A stretch of 64,000 bases of DNA from Vibrio tapetis subsp. quintayensis (GCF_030409945.1 NZ_JAUFQV010000011.1:186001-250000); one strand, 5' to 3'. Positions 19,210-29,458 are shown, counted from the stretch's first letter. Numbers and translations: made by a program. The notes: a model not told the origin generated them from the letters alone.

Positions 19210-20619
19210 ATGTCAGTAGAAAATGTTGTATCACTGATCCAAGAAAACGAAGTTAAGTTTGTTGATTTACGCTTTACTGATACCAAAGGTAAAGAGCAAC
19301 ACATCTCTATCCCTTCTCACCAAATCGACGCAGACTTCTTTGAAGAAGGCAAAATGTTCGACGGTTCTTCTGTAGCGGGTTGGAAAGGCATTAACGAATC
19401 TGACATGGTAATGATGCCTGACGCGACAAGCGCGGTACTTGACCCATTCACTGAAGACGCAACGCTAAACATTCGTTGTGACATCCTAGAGCCTGCAACA
19501 ATGCAAGGTTACGACCGTGACCCACGCTCTATTGCAAAACGTGCTGAAGAATTCATGCGTGCATCGGGTGTTGCTGATACGGTTCTTATCGGCCCTGAAC
19601 CAGAATTCTTCCTATTTGATGATGTGAAATTCAACACAGACATCTCAGGTTCTTTCTTCAAAATTGATGATATCGAAGCGTCTTGGAACACTGGCGCTGA
19701 CGTGGAAGGCGGTAACAAAGGTCACCGTCCTGGCGTTAAAGGCGGTTACTTCCCAGTTGCTCCTGTTGATTCATCTCAAGACATCCGTTCTGCAATGTGT
19801 CTTGTTATGGAAGAGATGGGTCTTGTTGTTGAAGCGCACCACCACGAAGTGGCAACTGCGGGTCAAAATGAAATCGCAACTCGCTTTAACACATTGACTG
19901 AAAAAGCCGATGAAATCCAAATCTACAAGTACGTTGTTCATAACGTTGCTCACGCATTTGGTAAAACTGCAACCTTCATGCCTAAGCCACTAGTAGGTGA
20001 TAATGGTTCTGGTATGCACGTTCACATGTCTTTGAACAAAGACGGTCAGAACCTGTTTGCTGGTGACAAGTACGGCGGCCTTTCTGAAATGGCGCTTTAC
20101 TACATTGGCGGTATCATCAAGCACGCACGTGCTATCAATGCCTTTGCTAACGCATCAACTAACTCGTACAAGCGTCTTGTACCAGGCTTCGAAGCGCCAG
20201 TTATGCTTGCATACTCTGCACGTAACCGTTCTGCTTCTATCCGTATCCCTGTGGTACCAAGCCCGAAAGCACGTCGTATCGAAGTTCGCTTCCCAGATCC
20301 AACAGCAAACCCATACTTAGCGTTCGCATGTATGTTAATGGCTGGTCTTGACGGTATTAAGAACAAGATCCACCCAGGTGAAGCAATGGATAAAGATCTA
20401 TACGATCTCCCAGCTGAAGAAGCAGCAGAAATCCCAACAGTTGCAGAATCACTACAACAAGCACTTCAAGCGCTTGATGATGACCGTGAATTCCTAACAG
20501 CTGGCGGCGTATTCTCTGACGACTTTATCGATTCTTACATCGCACTTAAGTCTCAAGACGTTGAGCAAATCAACATGGCAACTCACCCACTTGAGTTTGA
20601 ACTGTACTACTCAGTATAA
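19210..20619 (+). CDS. glnA: Glutamine synthetase type I
   Basis: ATP-dependent amination of glutamate to glutamine, the main ammonium assimilation enzyme; a cytoplasmic dodecamer. It has 469 residues. Visible motifs: FDGSSVAGW near the N-terminus, [10 protein letters not shown] metal ligands, [10 protein letters not shown] (ATP and metal site), and NRSASIRIP. Tyr398 in DKDLYDLP is the adenylylation site, so GlnE control is expected. CTGGAGG lies upstream of the ATG. Transcription is predicted from a sigma-54 promoter with two upstream NtrC sites. It has its own terminator, yet ntrBC lies downstream, as in enteric bacteria. Confidence 0.99.
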   Translation: MSVENVVSLIQENEVKFVDLRFTDTKGKEQHISIPSHQIDADFFEEGKMFDGSSVAGWKGINESDMVMMPDATSAVLDPFTEDATLNIRCDILEPATMQGYDRDPRSIAKRAEEFMRASGVADTVLIGPEPEFFLFDDVKFNTDISGSFFKIDDIEASWNTGADVEGGNKGHRPGVKGGYFPVAPVDSSQDIRSAMCLVMEEMGLVVEAHHHEVATAGQNEIATRFNTLTEKADEIQIYKYVVHNVAHAFGKTATFMPKPLVGDNGSGMHVHMSLNKDGQNLFAGDKYGGLSEMALYYIGGIIKHARAINAFANASTNSYKRLVPGFEAPVMLAYSARNRSASIRIPVVPSPKARRIEVRFPDPTANPYLAFACMLMAGLDGIKNKIHPGEAMDKDLYDLPAEEAAEIPTVAESLQQALQALDDDREFLTAGGVFSDDFIDSYIALKSQDVEQINMATHPLEFELYYSV

Positions 20620-20675
20620 GTTCAGCACAGAGTTTATTCTCGGTGTAAAGCCAATCGTATGATTGCATAAATATT

Positions 20676-20706
20676 AGGCTCACCTCGCAGGTGAGCCTTT
20701 TTTATT
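20676..20706 (+). terminator. Rho-independent terminator of glnA
   Basis: A perfect ten-base stem AGGCTCACCT / AGGTGAGCCT with a CGC loop is followed by TTTTTT. It lies 57 bases after the glnA stop. Confidence 0.94.
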
Positions 20707-20768
20707 TTATTCAAATAATTCATTCTATAACATGAGGTTAACTTATACTTCTCATTTGGTAAGTTACC

Positions 20769-21317
20769 ATGAAATGCATACTCATCTGCTTTATCTCTTT
20801 GGTTTTATGCTCATACTCGCTCGCACAAACCGTTTATACATGGACGGATAACAAGGGGGTATTACACCTCAGTGACACACCTCCCGAGAGTGCGTCCAAT
20901 CTAGATAGCTTTGATATTATTGAAGATAATCCGACCGTTATCGCGCCAACGGACGACCAATCCCTAAGCAACAACTCAAGCCATGAAAACCAACAGTCAA
21001 GGCAAACCACATCCAAAACGGTACCAATACCACTAACGATTCAATTTGAATCACCAATGCCTGAACAAACTATTCGAGACAACCAAGGCCGCATCCAAAT
21101 TTCACTCCAAACTAGCCGAAAGCTCTCGATTGATGAAACGCTTCAATTAGTGCTCAACAATGAGGCATACGGTGCACCTCAAACCCAAAAAAAGTGGACC
21201 TTGATCAACGTAGACAGAGGCACCCATACCTTTATGATCAAAGCCTTACGAAGCGGCAAGCTTATTGCATCTACAGATACTATATCGGTGCATTTACATC
21301 GAGCTAAGGTTAATTAG
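20769..21317 (+). CDS. DUF4124-containing exported protein
   Basis: A 182-residue protein with a signal peptide (about residues 1-19, cleavage after SLA) followed by a DUF4124 segment with its typical core YTWTDNKGVLHLSDTPP (about 23-39). A low-complexity Ser/Asn/Gln linker and a C-terminal Ig-like beta domain (about 95-180; PIPLTIQFESP, GTHTFMIKALRSG) follow. DUF4124 proteins are periplasmic and of unknown function. It sits between glnA and ntrB, a position kept in several Vibrio species, but nothing visible links it to nitrogen control. Confidence 0.8.
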   Translation: MKCILICFISLVLCSYSLAQTVYTWTDNKGVLHLSDTPPESASNLDSFDIIEDNPTVIAPTDDQSLSNNSSHENQQSRQTTSKTVPIPLTIQFESPMPEQTIRDNQGRIQISLQTSRKLSIDETLQLVLNNEAYGAPQTQKKWTLINVDRGTHTFMIKALRSGKLIASTDTISVHLHRAKVN

Positions 21318-21399
21318 AGAGATAACGCACAAAAATAAGGGCTGTTATTCCACATAACGCTTTTTGTTCTCTGATCAATGTTTCATACTTAGCTAACGA

Positions 21400-21416
21400 T
21401 GCACCATAATAGTGCA
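21400..21416 (+). promoter_or_regulatory. NtrC-binding site upstream of ntrB
   Basis: TGCACCATAATAGTGCA matches TGCACC-N5-GGTGCA with one mismatch. It lies 43 bp upstream of the preferred ntrB ATG, within the expected core promoter region, so it probably mediates NtrC autorepression, as at E. coli glnLp. Confidence 0.82.
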
Positions 21417-21459
21417 ATGGAATTTATGCCGTTATTTCCAGCACGCTAAGGTAGGGACC

Positions 21460-22512
21460 ATGCTAGTGAACGATCAGTTATCCTCCAATATTTTAGATCA
21501 CATCGTCACCGCGACCTTGATGCTTGATGACGCGCTCATCATGCGGTTCGCCAACCCTGCTGCTGAACAATTATTTGCTCAAAGCTCCAAGCGTTTGATT
21601 GGGGCTTCTCTGGCAAGTCAAATCCAACACAGTTCGATGGATTTGAACCTGCTGACTCAGCCTTTGCTGTCAGGGCAAAGCATTACTGACAGTGAAGTCA
21701 CCTTTGTGATTAATGGCAAGCCCATGTTATTAGAGGTGACGGTAAGCCCCATTTCATGGCAAAAAGAAGTCATGTTGATTCTTGAGTTGAGAAAAATTGA
21801 TCAACAAAGGCGCTTAAGCCAAGAGCTCAACCAACATGCTCAACAACAGGCCGCTAAAGTACTGGTGCGTGGTTTAGCTCATGAGATAAAGAACCCATTA
21901 GGCGGCTTGAGAGGAGCAGCACAGCTGCTTGCTCGCATGTTGCCCGACCCAGCACTCAAAGAATATACCCAGATCATCATTGAGCAAGCCGATCGGCTAC
22001 GAGCACTAGTAGACCGCCTGCTTGGTCCACAAAAACTGGGCCAAAAGAAAGATGAAAATCTCCATCTAGTCCTTGAGAAAGTGCGCCAATTAGTTGAATT
22101 AGAAGCTGAAAATAAACTGGTAATCCAGAGGGATTACGATCCCAGCCTGCCCGACTTTTTAATGGACCCTGACCAAATAGAGCAAGCACTTCTTAATATT
22201 TTAAGCAATGCAGCTCAAATACTCGCACCACAAAGTGACGGTGAAATACTCATCCGCACCAGAACGGTGCATCAAGTCAATATTCATGGCACGAGACACA
22301 AGCTAGCCGCCAGTATTGAAGTGATTGATAACGGGCCCGGCATTCCACCAGCCCTGCAAGATACACTGTTTTATCCAATGGTCAGTGGACGAGAAGGCGG
22401 CACAGGATTGGGGCTTTCCATTTCTCAAAATCTCATCGACCAGCATAAAGGCAAAATAGACGTTATAAGCTGGCCGGGACAAACTAAATTCACCATTTTA
22501 TTACCGATTTAA
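21460..22512 (+). CDS. glnL: Nitrogen regulation sensor kinase/phosphatase NtrB (GlnL)
   Basis: Cytoplasmic histidine kinase that phosphorylates or dephosphorylates NtrC depending on PII state. It has 350 residues from ATG 21460. An N-terminal PAS domain (about 10-115) is followed by HisKA with phospho-acceptor His in GLAHEIKNPLGG and a HATPase domain (NILSNAAQ, DNGPGIP, GGTGLGLSI). The open frame extends to a GTG at 21412, but that codon lies inside the NtrC operator and has no Shine-Dalgarno, while AAGGTAGGGACC precedes 21460. It is followed by ntrC after a 51-base gap. Confidence 0.96.
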   Translation: MLVNDQLSSNILDHIVTATLMLDDALIMRFANPAAEQLFAQSSKRLIGASLASQIQHSSMDLNLLTQPLLSGQSITDSEVTFVINGKPMLLEVTVSPISWQKEVMLILELRKIDQQRRLSQELNQHAQQQAAKVLVRGLAHEIKNPLGGLRGAAQLLARMLPDPALKEYTQIIIEQADRLRALVDRLLGPQKLGQKKDENLHLVLEKVRQLVELEAENKLVIQRDYDPSLPDFLMDPDQIEQALLNILSNAAQILAPQSDGEILIRTRTVHQVNIHGTRHKLAASIEVIDNGPGIPPALQDTLFYPMVSGREGGTGLGLSISQNLIDQHKGKIDVISWPGQTKFTILLPI

Positions 22513-22563
22513 ATTTTTCGGCCATTTGGCCTTCGCTACGCTGCGGGAACAGGAATTATCATT

Positions 22564-23979
22564 ATGAGTAAAGGCTTTGTTTGGGTCGTAGATGACGACA
22601 GCTCAATTCGTTGGGTGATGGAAAAAACGCTCTCTTCTGCGCAGATCCAATGTGATACGTTCGCAGATGCAGAAAGCGTCCTGCTCGCCTTAGAAAGACA
22701 AGCGCCTGACGTCATTGTCTCGGATATTCGTATGCCAGGGATGGATGGGTTAGAACTCCTAAAACAAGTACAACAGCAATACCCAGATTTACCCATCATC
22801 ATCATGACCGCACACTCAGATTTGGATGCGGCGGTCAACGCGTATCATGAGGGCGCCTTTGAATACTTACCCAAACCATTTGATATTGATGAAACCTTGG
22901 CCTTAGTTGAACGCGCCATTGCACACAGTCATGAGCAACGCAAACACCTGCCGGCTGACAATGAGTCGCTGACATCCAATGCGCCGGAGATCATCGGCGA
23001 AGCACCGGCCATGCAAGAAGTTTTTCGAGCGATTGGCCGCCTGTCTAGATCGTCGATTTCGGTGCTCATCAACGGAGAGTCTGGAACCGGTAAAGAATTG
23101 GTCGCACATGCCCTTCACCGCCACAGCCCGAGAGTTAAAAACCCGTTTATTGCCCTAAACATGGCGGCCATTCCAAAAGATCTGATTGAGTCAGAACTAT
23201 TTGGTCACGAAAAAGGCGCTTTTACTGGTGCGAACGCGGTACGCCAAGGCCGCTTTGAACAAGCCAATGGCGGCACCTTGTTTTTAGATGAAATTGGCGA
23301 CATGCCATTAGACATCCAAACACGATTATTACGTGTTTTAGCAGACGGCCAGTTTTACCGAGTGGGTGGTCACTCTCCGGTCAATGTAGACGTGCGAATC
23401 ATTGCCGCCACTCACCAAGATTTAGAACAACTGGTCAACAAAGGGGGCTTTCGGGAAGATTTATTTCACCGCCTGAACGTAATTAGAGTCCACATCCCCT
23501 CCTTAAGAGAACGCCAACAAGACATCGAAAAGCTGACCATTCACTTTTTGCGTTTGGCTGCAGAAGAGTTAGGGGTAGAAATGAAAACTTTGCACCCAGA
23601 TACCGTAACCCAACTTAACCAACTTGAGTGGCCCGGCAATGTCCGTCAATTAGAAAATGTTTGTCGCTGGCTTACCGTGATGGCCAGTGGTAATGAAGTT
23701 TTGCCGACGGATTTACCAAGGGAGTTGCTCGACCATAGCCCATCGAAATCAGACAATACCGACAACATAGGTTGGCAACAACAATTGGAACAGTGGGCTA
23801 GAAAATCTCTGCAAAAAGGTGAATCATCGCTATTGGCATACGCACAACCTGAATTTGAACGTATACTTTTAAAAACAGCACTCGAACATACCAATGGACA
23901 TAAGCAAGACGCCGCTAAATTACTCGGTTGGGGCCGTAATACCCTAACGAGGAAATTAAAGGAACTTGATATGCCATAG
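22564..23979 (+). CDS. glnG: Nitrogen regulator NtrC (GlnG), sigma-54 activator
   Basis: Response regulator and bacterial enhancer-binding protein for nitrogen-starvation genes. It has 471 residues. Receiver domain with phospho-acceptor Asp54 (VSDIRMPGMDG). The AAA+ domain (about 140-380) has Walker A GESGTGKE and the sigma-54 contact loop GAFTGA. A C-terminal Fis-type helix-turn-helix (KQDAAKLLGWGRNTLTRKL) recognises sites such as those at 18988 and 21400. AGGAA precedes the ATG. It forms an operon with ntrB. Confidence 0.98.
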   Translation: MSKGFVWVVDDDSSIRWVMEKTLSSAQIQCDTFADAESVLLALERQAPDVIVSDIRMPGMDGLELLKQVQQQYPDLPIIIMTAHSDLDAAVNAYHEGAFEYLPKPFDIDETLALVERAIAHSHEQRKHLPADNESLTSNAPEIIGEAPAMQEVFRAIGRLSRSSISVLINGESGTGKELVAHALHRHSPRVKNPFIALNMAAIPKDLIESELFGHEKGAFTGANAVRQGRFEQANGGTLFLDEIGDMPLDIQTRLLRVLADGQFYRVGGHSPVNVDVRIIAATHQDLEQLVNKGGFREDLFHRLNVIRVHIPSLRERQQDIEKLTIHFLRLAAEELGVEMKTLHPDTVTQLNQLEWPGNVRQLENVCRWLTVMASGNEVLPTDLPRELLDHSPSKSDNTDNIGWQQQLEQWARKSLQKGESSLLAYAQPEFERILLKTALEHTNGHKQDAAKLLGWGRNTLTRKLKELDMP

Positions 23980-24066
23980 TATGAATTATCGTCATGATTG
24001 TTTAATAGCTAATCAAGTCTTACGTGCTATTATGACTATTGACAGTATCATTTAAAAATCAAAGCG

Positions 24067-26619
24067 ATGGCCCATAAAAAACTAACCCTACGAACGGCAG
24101 TTATCCTTCCACTTGTCATAGTGTTTCTATTCACACTAGGGGTTATCGCATTTGTCCAATACACCAGTTACGAGAATATGGTGACCAAGCTCAGCCATAA
24201 ACAACTGATCGCCTTTACTGAAAATACCAACACCAAGCTCAAAGTTTTTCTAAACGAACCTTATAAAGCCAATATCGCCTTATCCAGGACCATTGCTTTC
24301 AGCGATCTTTATCAACAGAATGACATGACCCAAATTCAAGACTTCTTTGAAATGAGCTTTGGCCATTTGTACAAAGAAGTCGAACATCTCGATGTCATTG
24401 GTTTTGGCGGTATCAACGGTGAATACATCGGTTTTCGCCAAGAAAACAGCGACAAAATCACCTTAATGCTCAAAGACCAACGCACTGAGGGTGAACTCAG
24501 AATCTATCAAGGCAGAGACACGCTTTCAGGTGTTCGCTCTCAATTTCAAAATTATGACCCGAGAGTACGGCCTTGGTATAAGCCAGCTGCTGAATCGTTA
24601 AAACCGTCTTGGTCTAAAATTTATGCGAATGCCGACGAAAGACAAGAAATCACCTTGTCGGCTTTAAACCCAGTCATGAAAGGTAACGTGCTATTAGGCG
24701 TATCGGCCACCGATGTTCAAATCGACACTTTTAACCAATTTCTGATTGAACAGAAAGACCGAACCTCATCTTCAATCTATGTATTCGACAAAGATAAAAG
24801 GCTGATCGCTCATTCAGAGTCCGATAGCGTTGTCTCAATGGGCACCACTCAATCAGCCAAGAGTATGCGCTTATTAGCAACGGAGAATATCAACCCAATA
24901 TTGAGTGAAAGTGCCGAATTTATTGACTTAGAACGACTAAAAACCCCCTATTCAGCGTTTATGTTTGACTATGAATTAGATAACGAACGCTATTTCAGCA
25001 AGCTATCTCGATTTAATAATGACTTCGGCCTTGATTGGTACATCATGGTTATTGTCTCTGAAACCGACTTGCTGGGCGATCTACCAAAACAGCAACAAAC
25101 GGGATGGATGATAGGTTTAGCGGTCAGTTTTGTTGGCTTGTTATTGGGCTTACTGGCGTTCAATCGCATTACCCGCGCCATTACCAGCACCGCCAAAGCA
25201 GCCAATGACATTGCGGCTGGCGATTGGGATGCTACCATGCCTGAACCAGGCAATATCCATGAAACCAGCATGTTGGTTTCTGCATTTAATAACATGACCC
25301 ACAACTTGCAAAACTCCTTTGAAGCACTGCGGTCTCAATTGGTATACGACTCTCTGACTCAACTCTATAGTCGACAAGGTTTAATTGAAGCGAGCTGTAA
25401 GATCAACAGCCTAGATAACGGCTCATTAATCCTAATCGGTATCGACCGATTCAGAGACATTAACGACAGCTTAGGCCACTACAGTGGTGACCAATTGCTG
25501 ATTATTTTAGCAGAACGCCTGAAGCATCAGTGCCAGCCTGACTCCATGCTTGCTCGTGTATCTGGCGATGAATTTGCGATTTTCCAACCAGATAGCAACA
25601 GCATGTCTAATGTTGATGAAATGGCAAACCGAATTAAGCAGGCATTAAGCTCACCTTTTCAAATGGGCGATGAAACCGTGGTGATCAACATCTCAGTTGG
25701 CATGGTGACAACAGACAGCCTCGCGAGCATGAGTACTTGGCTACGAAATGCCAGCATTGCATTGAGCCATGCAAAACAAGAGTCGTTACGTGTGGCGCAC
25801 TACCGCCCTGAAATGGCCGATGCATCACGTAAGAAAACTCAAACCTTAGCAGAAATGAACCAGGCGATTGTCCATAGCGAATTCGTGCCCTTTTATCAGC
25901 CCATTGTGGATCTAGAAAGTGGCCAGGTATTAGGTGCTGAAGCCTTAGCTCGTTGGATCTCCCCTGAACGAGGTGTCATCCCACCTTTTGAGTTCATTCC
26001 TATTGCAGAAGAAAGCGGGTTAATTGGTGATATTGGCCATCAAATATTACTCAAGTCCTGCACTGACACAGCGCAGGCGATTCACAGCGGCCAGTGGCCT
26101 AAAGAATTCAGCCTGCACGTTAACTTATCGGTTAATCAGCTATCTCAACCTGAATTCATCGTTAATTTGAAGCAAATTTTACTCGATACTAAGCTCGCCC
26201 CAAGCAACCTAACTCTTGAGATTACTGAATCTCGAATTGTCGATAACGACCCCGTCATTTTAAAAAACATGCAAACCATCAAGCAATTAGGCATCAAGAT
26301 CGCCATTGATGATTTTGGTACCGGCTATTCATCATTGGCCTACCTACACAAACTGCCTTTCGATTGCTTGAAAATAGATCGTTCGTTCATCATGCAACTC
26401 AATAAAGACACCATAGACACCTCTATTGTGGCCGCCATCGTTAACATGACCAAAGGCTTCAAATCTAATCTGGTTGCAGAGGGGGTAGAAACGATTGAGC
26501 AAGCTGATATTCTTCGACAGCTCAACTGCCCACAAGCCCAAGGCTATCTGTTTAGCCATCCATTGCCTTTCGCGGAATGGCCAACAGAATTAGTTAACAT
26601 GAAGCAAGATTCCGCATAA
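24067..26619 (+). CDS. Membrane dCACHE-HAMP-GGDEF-EAL c-di-GMP protein
   Basis: An 850-residue bitopic membrane protein. The first membrane helix is at about 12-32, followed by a periplasmic double-Cache sensor (about 35-335), the second helix (about 343-365) and a HAMP region (about 366-420). The GGDEF domain has a degenerate active site, SGDEF at about 499-503 (first Gly replaced by Ser). The EAL domain has EAL at about 624-626 and DDFGTGYSSL. Family knowledge suggests a c-di-GMP phosphodiesterase with a regulatory or weak cyclase domain. It starts 87 bases after ntrC with no terminator between, so partial co-transcription is possible. Confidence 0.93.
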   Translation: MAHKKLTLRTAVILPLVIVFLFTLGVIAFVQYTSYENMVTKLSHKQLIAFTENTNTKLKVFLNEPYKANIALSRTIAFSDLYQQNDMTQIQDFFEMSFGHLYKEVEHLDVIGFGGINGEYIGFRQENSDKITLMLKDQRTEGELRIYQGRDTLSGVRSQFQNYDPRVRPWYKPAAESLKPSWSKIYANADERQEITLSALNPVMKGNVLLGVSATDVQIDTFNQFLIEQKDRTSSSIYVFDKDKRLIAHSESDSVVSMGTTQSAKSMRLLATENINPILSESAEFIDLERLKTPYSAFMFDYELDNERYFSKLSRFNNDFGLDWYIMVIVSETDLLGDLPKQQQTGWMIGLAVSFVGLLLGLLAFNRITRAITSTAKAANDIAAGDWDATMPEPGNIHETSMLVSAFNNMTHNLQNSFEALRSQLVYDSLTQLYSRQGLIEASCKINSLDNGSLILIGIDRFRDINDSLGHYSGDQLLIILAERLKHQCQPDSMLARVSGDEFAIFQPDSNSMSNVDEMANRIKQALSSPFQMGDETVVINISVGMVTTDSLASMSTWLRNASIALSHAKQESLRVAHYRPEMADASRKKTQTLAEMNQAIVHSEFVPFYQPIVDLESGQVLGAEALARWISPERGVIPPFEFIPIAEESGLIGDIGHQILLKSCTDTAQAIHSGQWPKEFSLHVNLSVNQLSQPEFIVNLKQILLDTKLAPSNLTLEITESRIVDNDPVILKNMQTIKQLGIKIAIDDFGTGYSSLAYLHKLPFDCLKIDRSFIMQLNKDTIDTSIVAAIVNMTKGFKSNLVAEGVETIEQADILRQLNCPQAQGYLFSHPLPFAEWPTELVNMKQDSA

Positions 26620-26705
26620 TGGCTGATTTTCTAGCGATTGCCTGCTGACATCAAGAACATAGGTTCTTATACTTAGCTGAATAATTAGCGACTGGGATAT
26701 TGATA

Positions 26706-27710
26706 ATGATTACTAAAAACCTGCCACTTACCGATCTTCACCGCCACCTTGATGGCAATATCCGTAGTCAGACCATTTTAGATTTGGGCAAAAAGTTTGG
26801 TGTAGCATTACCGGCTTACGACCTAGAAGCACTCCGCCCTCACGTACAAATCGTAGAAGCTGAGCCTTCACTTGTTGCTTTCCTATCTAAGCTAGACTGG
26901 GGTGTTGCAGTGTTAGGTGACTTAGACGCTTGTCGTCGTGTTGCCTATGAAAATGTTGAAGATGCATTGAACGCTCAAATTGATTACGCTGAACTGCGTT
27001 TTTCTCCATACTACATGGCGATGAAACACAACCTCCCTGTCGCCGGTGTTGTAGAAGCGGTAGTCGATGGTGTGCAAGCAGGTGTACGTGACTTTGGCGT
27101 GAAAGCAAACTTAATTGGCATCATGAGCCGCACATTTGGTCAAGATGCTTGTCAGCAAGAATTAGATGCTCTGCTTACGCAAAAAGATCACATTGTTGCT
27201 ATCGACTTAGCCGGTGACGAACTAGGCCAACCAGGCGAACGTTTTGTTTCTCACTTTAAGCAAGTACGTGATGCAGGCCTTCAAGTCACCGTTCATGCTG
27301 GTGAAGCTGCTGGCGCACAAAGCATGTGGCAAGCCATTCAAGAATTGGGCGCGGTACGTATCGGCCATGGTGTTAAAGCGATCCACGACCCTAAATTGAT
27401 GGATTTCCTAGCAGAAAATCGTATCGGTATTGAGTCTTGCCTAACGTCTAACTTCCAAACCAGTACGGTTGAGACACTCGCTAATCACCCTGTGAAGCAA
27501 TTTCTTGAGCATGGTGTACTCGCATGTCTAAATACCGACGATCCGGCGGTAGAGGGCATTGAGCTTCCATTTGAATACGAAGTTGCAGCGCCTCAAGCAG
27601 GATTAAGCCAAGAGCAAATTCGCCAAGCACAAATTAACGGCCTAGAACTGGCGTTCCTTTCTGATGCTGAAAAAGCAGAACTGAAAGAGAAAGTTAAGGG
27701 TAGAGCTTAG
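26706..27710 (+). CDS. add: Adenosine deaminase
   Basis: Converts adenosine to inosine in purine salvage; zinc enzyme. It has 334 residues from ATG 26706, close to the E. coli length. Metal and catalytic motifs: DLHRHLDG (HxH), TVHAGEAAG (His and Glu), IGHGVKAI and CLNTDDPAV (Asp pair). The open frame extends to TTG 26700, but GGGA at 26694 is correctly spaced for the ATG. The stop is followed after two bases by the GCGGAAG heptad array of element E/F and then by a strong bidirectional terminator. Confidence 0.97.
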   Translation: MITKNLPLTDLHRHLDGNIRSQTILDLGKKFGVALPAYDLEALRPHVQIVEAEPSLVAFLSKLDWGVAVLGDLDACRRVAYENVEDALNAQIDYAELRFSPYYMAMKHNLPVAGVVEAVVDGVQAGVRDFGVKANLIGIMSRTFGQDACQQELDALLTQKDHIVAIDLAGDELGQPGERFVSHFKQVRDAGLQVTVHAGEAAGAQSMWQAIQELGAVRIGHGVKAIHDPKLMDFLAENRIGIESCLTSNFQTSTVETLANHPVKQFLEHGVLACLNTDDPAVEGIELPFEYEVAAPQAGLSQEQIRQAQINGLELAFLSDAEKAELKEKVKGRA

Positions 27711-27712
27711 AA

Positions 27713-27924
27713 GCGGAAGGCGGAAGGCGGAAGGCGGAAGGCGGAAAAGAAAATATTCCCCTAACCTTTCATGCCTAACGAAAAATAAAAAAGCCGACAT
27801 AGTCTCCTATGTCGGCTTTTTGTTTTGTTCCATCCGCTCTTTTGCTCTAACCTGTAACCTGTAACCTGTAACCTGTAACCTGTAACCTGTAACCTGTAAC
27901 CTGTAACCTGTAACGCAGCGTCCC
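27713..27924. repeat. Heptad-repeat element E/F between add and hemN, with unlike arms
   Basis: Left arm 27713-27746: four GCGGAAG heptads and a partial fifth. Right arm 27851-27913: nine perfect CCTGTAA heptads (TTACAGG on the minus strand), followed outward by CGCAGCGTCCC (27914-27924). The arms have different sequences but the same period and the same inward, purine-rich orientation. A bidirectional terminator hairpin sits in the middle (27787-27822). The element fills nearly the whole gap between the two convergent genes. Confidence 0.92.
27787..27822. terminator. Bidirectional terminator between add and hemN
   Basis: An eleven-base perfect stem AGCCGACATAG / CTATGTCGGCT with a TCTC loop is flanked by A-run and T-run, so it can terminate both convergent transcripts. 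Confidence 0.93.
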
Positions 27925-27935
27925 TCAGCCTGATC

Positions 27936-29309
27936 TTAAATCACTCTCGAAAACTGCTGTTGTCTTGCGCGGTTACGTAGGTATTTATCAAAACACATAC
28001 AGATATTACGAATCAACAAACGACCACGTAGAGTCACGCGGATCTCATTGTTATCATGTTCAACCAGTTCGTCATCAATGAAGGTTTTCAATAACCCTAA
28101 ATCTTCTTTGAAGTACTTATCAAACTGAAGATTGAATTCTTGCTCTATCGCACGGGTATCAAGCTTAAAGTTACAAATAAGCTGCTTAATCACTTCACGG
28201 CGGATCAGGTCATCTTGATCAAGACACACCCCTTTCCATAACGCGTGGCGCATATCCGTCACTTGTGCGTAGTACTTCTTCAGATCTTTTTGGTTCTGAG
28301 CATAGCTGTGACCAACCATAGAGATCGACGATACGCCGAAGCCGACCAAATCACACTCACCTTGGGTGGTGTAACCTTGGAAGTTACGATGAAGAATGCC
28401 TTCACGCTGTGCCACGGCTAATTCATCGTCAGGAAGCGCAAAGTGATCCATGCCTATGAATTGGTAGCCGGCCCCAGTTAATGTCGCAATAGTATCTTGC
28501 AAGATAGCCATTTTCACTTCTGGTGCAGGTAAATCTTCATCTTTAATTTTACGTTGTGCCGCAAATAAATTGGGCATATGCGCATAATTAAAGACGGATA
28601 ATCGGCCTGGTTTCATCTTCAGAACCTGAGCCATAGTTTCTGCAAAGTTTTCTTTGGTTTGCTTTGGTAGCCCATAAATCAGATCTAAGTTGGTCGAACG
28701 GAACCCCAACTGTTTGGCGCGCTCTACCATGGCAAAGATAAACTCTTCATCTTGTTCACGGTTAACTAATTTCTGCACTTCTTTATTAAAATCTTGGACA
28801 CCAATGCTCAGACGATTAAAGCCTTCGCTACGCAGGTGATCCAACATATCTAATTCAAGTTCACGTGGGTCTACTTCAATGCTGATTTCAGCATCCGCTT
28901 CAAAGTGAAATTCTTCACGCAACAATGTCATTAAGCGAGTGACTTGCGCTTTGTTCAAGAACGTTGGCGTGCCGCCACCAAAATGCAATTGGGTTACACC
29001 GCGGCCAGCCAATAACGACGCTCTTTGACGGATCTCTAACTCTAAAACATCAAGATAATCGTCGGCCTTATGCTGATGGCGAGTGATCACTTTATTGCAG
29101 CCACAGTAGTAGCAAAGCTTGTGACAAAACGGAATGTGCACATACAGTGACAATGGGCGTTCAGGGTAACGAGTGCATGCCATATCAAGCTCTGAGATGG
29201 TGTATGCTTCATGGAACTCTAACGCGGTTGGGTAAGATGTATATCTTGGCCCAGAATAGTTGTATTTATCTAATACCGCTTGATCCCAAACTATTTGATC
29301 ACTAGACAT
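27936..29309 (-). CDS. hemN: Oxygen-independent coproporphyrinogen III oxidase
   Basis: Radical SAM enzyme that decarboxylates coproporphyrinogen III to protoporphyrinogen IX without oxygen, in heme synthesis. It has 457 residues, close to E. coli HemN. The [4Fe-4S] motif CHKLCYYCGC (CxxxCxxC plus the adjacent Cys) is near residue 62, followed by HFGGGTPTFL and SIGVQDFN. The HemN C-terminal domain is present. No clear FNR site was found upstream; only a half-site-like TTGATC at about 29415. Neighbouring hemB, RyhB and ferritin give the window an iron/heme flavour. Confidence 0.97.
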   Translation of the reverse strand: MSSDQIVWDQAVLDKYNYSGPRYTSYPTALEFHEAYTISELDMACTRYPERPLSLYVHIPFCHKLCYYCGCNKVITRHQHKADDYLDVLELEIRQRASLLAGRGVTQLHFGGGTPTFLNKAQVTRLMTLLREEFHFEADAEISIEVDPRELELDMLDHLRSEGFNRLSIGVQDFNKEVQKLVNREQDEEFIFAMVERAKQLGFRSTNLDLIYGLPKQTKENFAETMAQVLKMKPGRLSVFNYAHMPNLFAAQRKIKDEDLPAPEVKMAILQDTIATLTGAGYQFIGMDHFALPDDELAVAQREGILHRNFQGYTTQGECDLVGFGVSSISMVGHSYAQNQKDLKKYYAQVTDMRHALWKGVCLDQDDLIRREVIKQLICNFKLDTRAIEQEFNLQFDKYFKEDLGLLKTFIDDELVEHDNNEIRVTLRGRLLIRNICMCFDKYLRNRARQQQFSRVI

Positions 29310-29458
29310 GCTGTACTTCCATTTTATTTTTCTATGGACGGGTATTTTGCCACAGCCTCATTAGCTGATGATGTGGAGATACTTAAATTAAACTAGAAAT
29401 GTGCGAAAGTGCTAGTTTGATCACTAGCACTTTCCATATTTTGACTCAGTCTCAGCGA

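Noticed and set aside
21412..21459. Longer NtrB start at GTG 21412
   Set aside because: The codon lies in the NtrC operator and lacks a Shine-Dalgarno; ATG 21460 has one.
27713..27924. Integron attC sites or transposon ends
   Set aside because: No integrase, no transposase, no attC-like R/L boxes, and the arrays are simple tandem heptads. A non-autonomous element cannot be excluded but lacks evidence.
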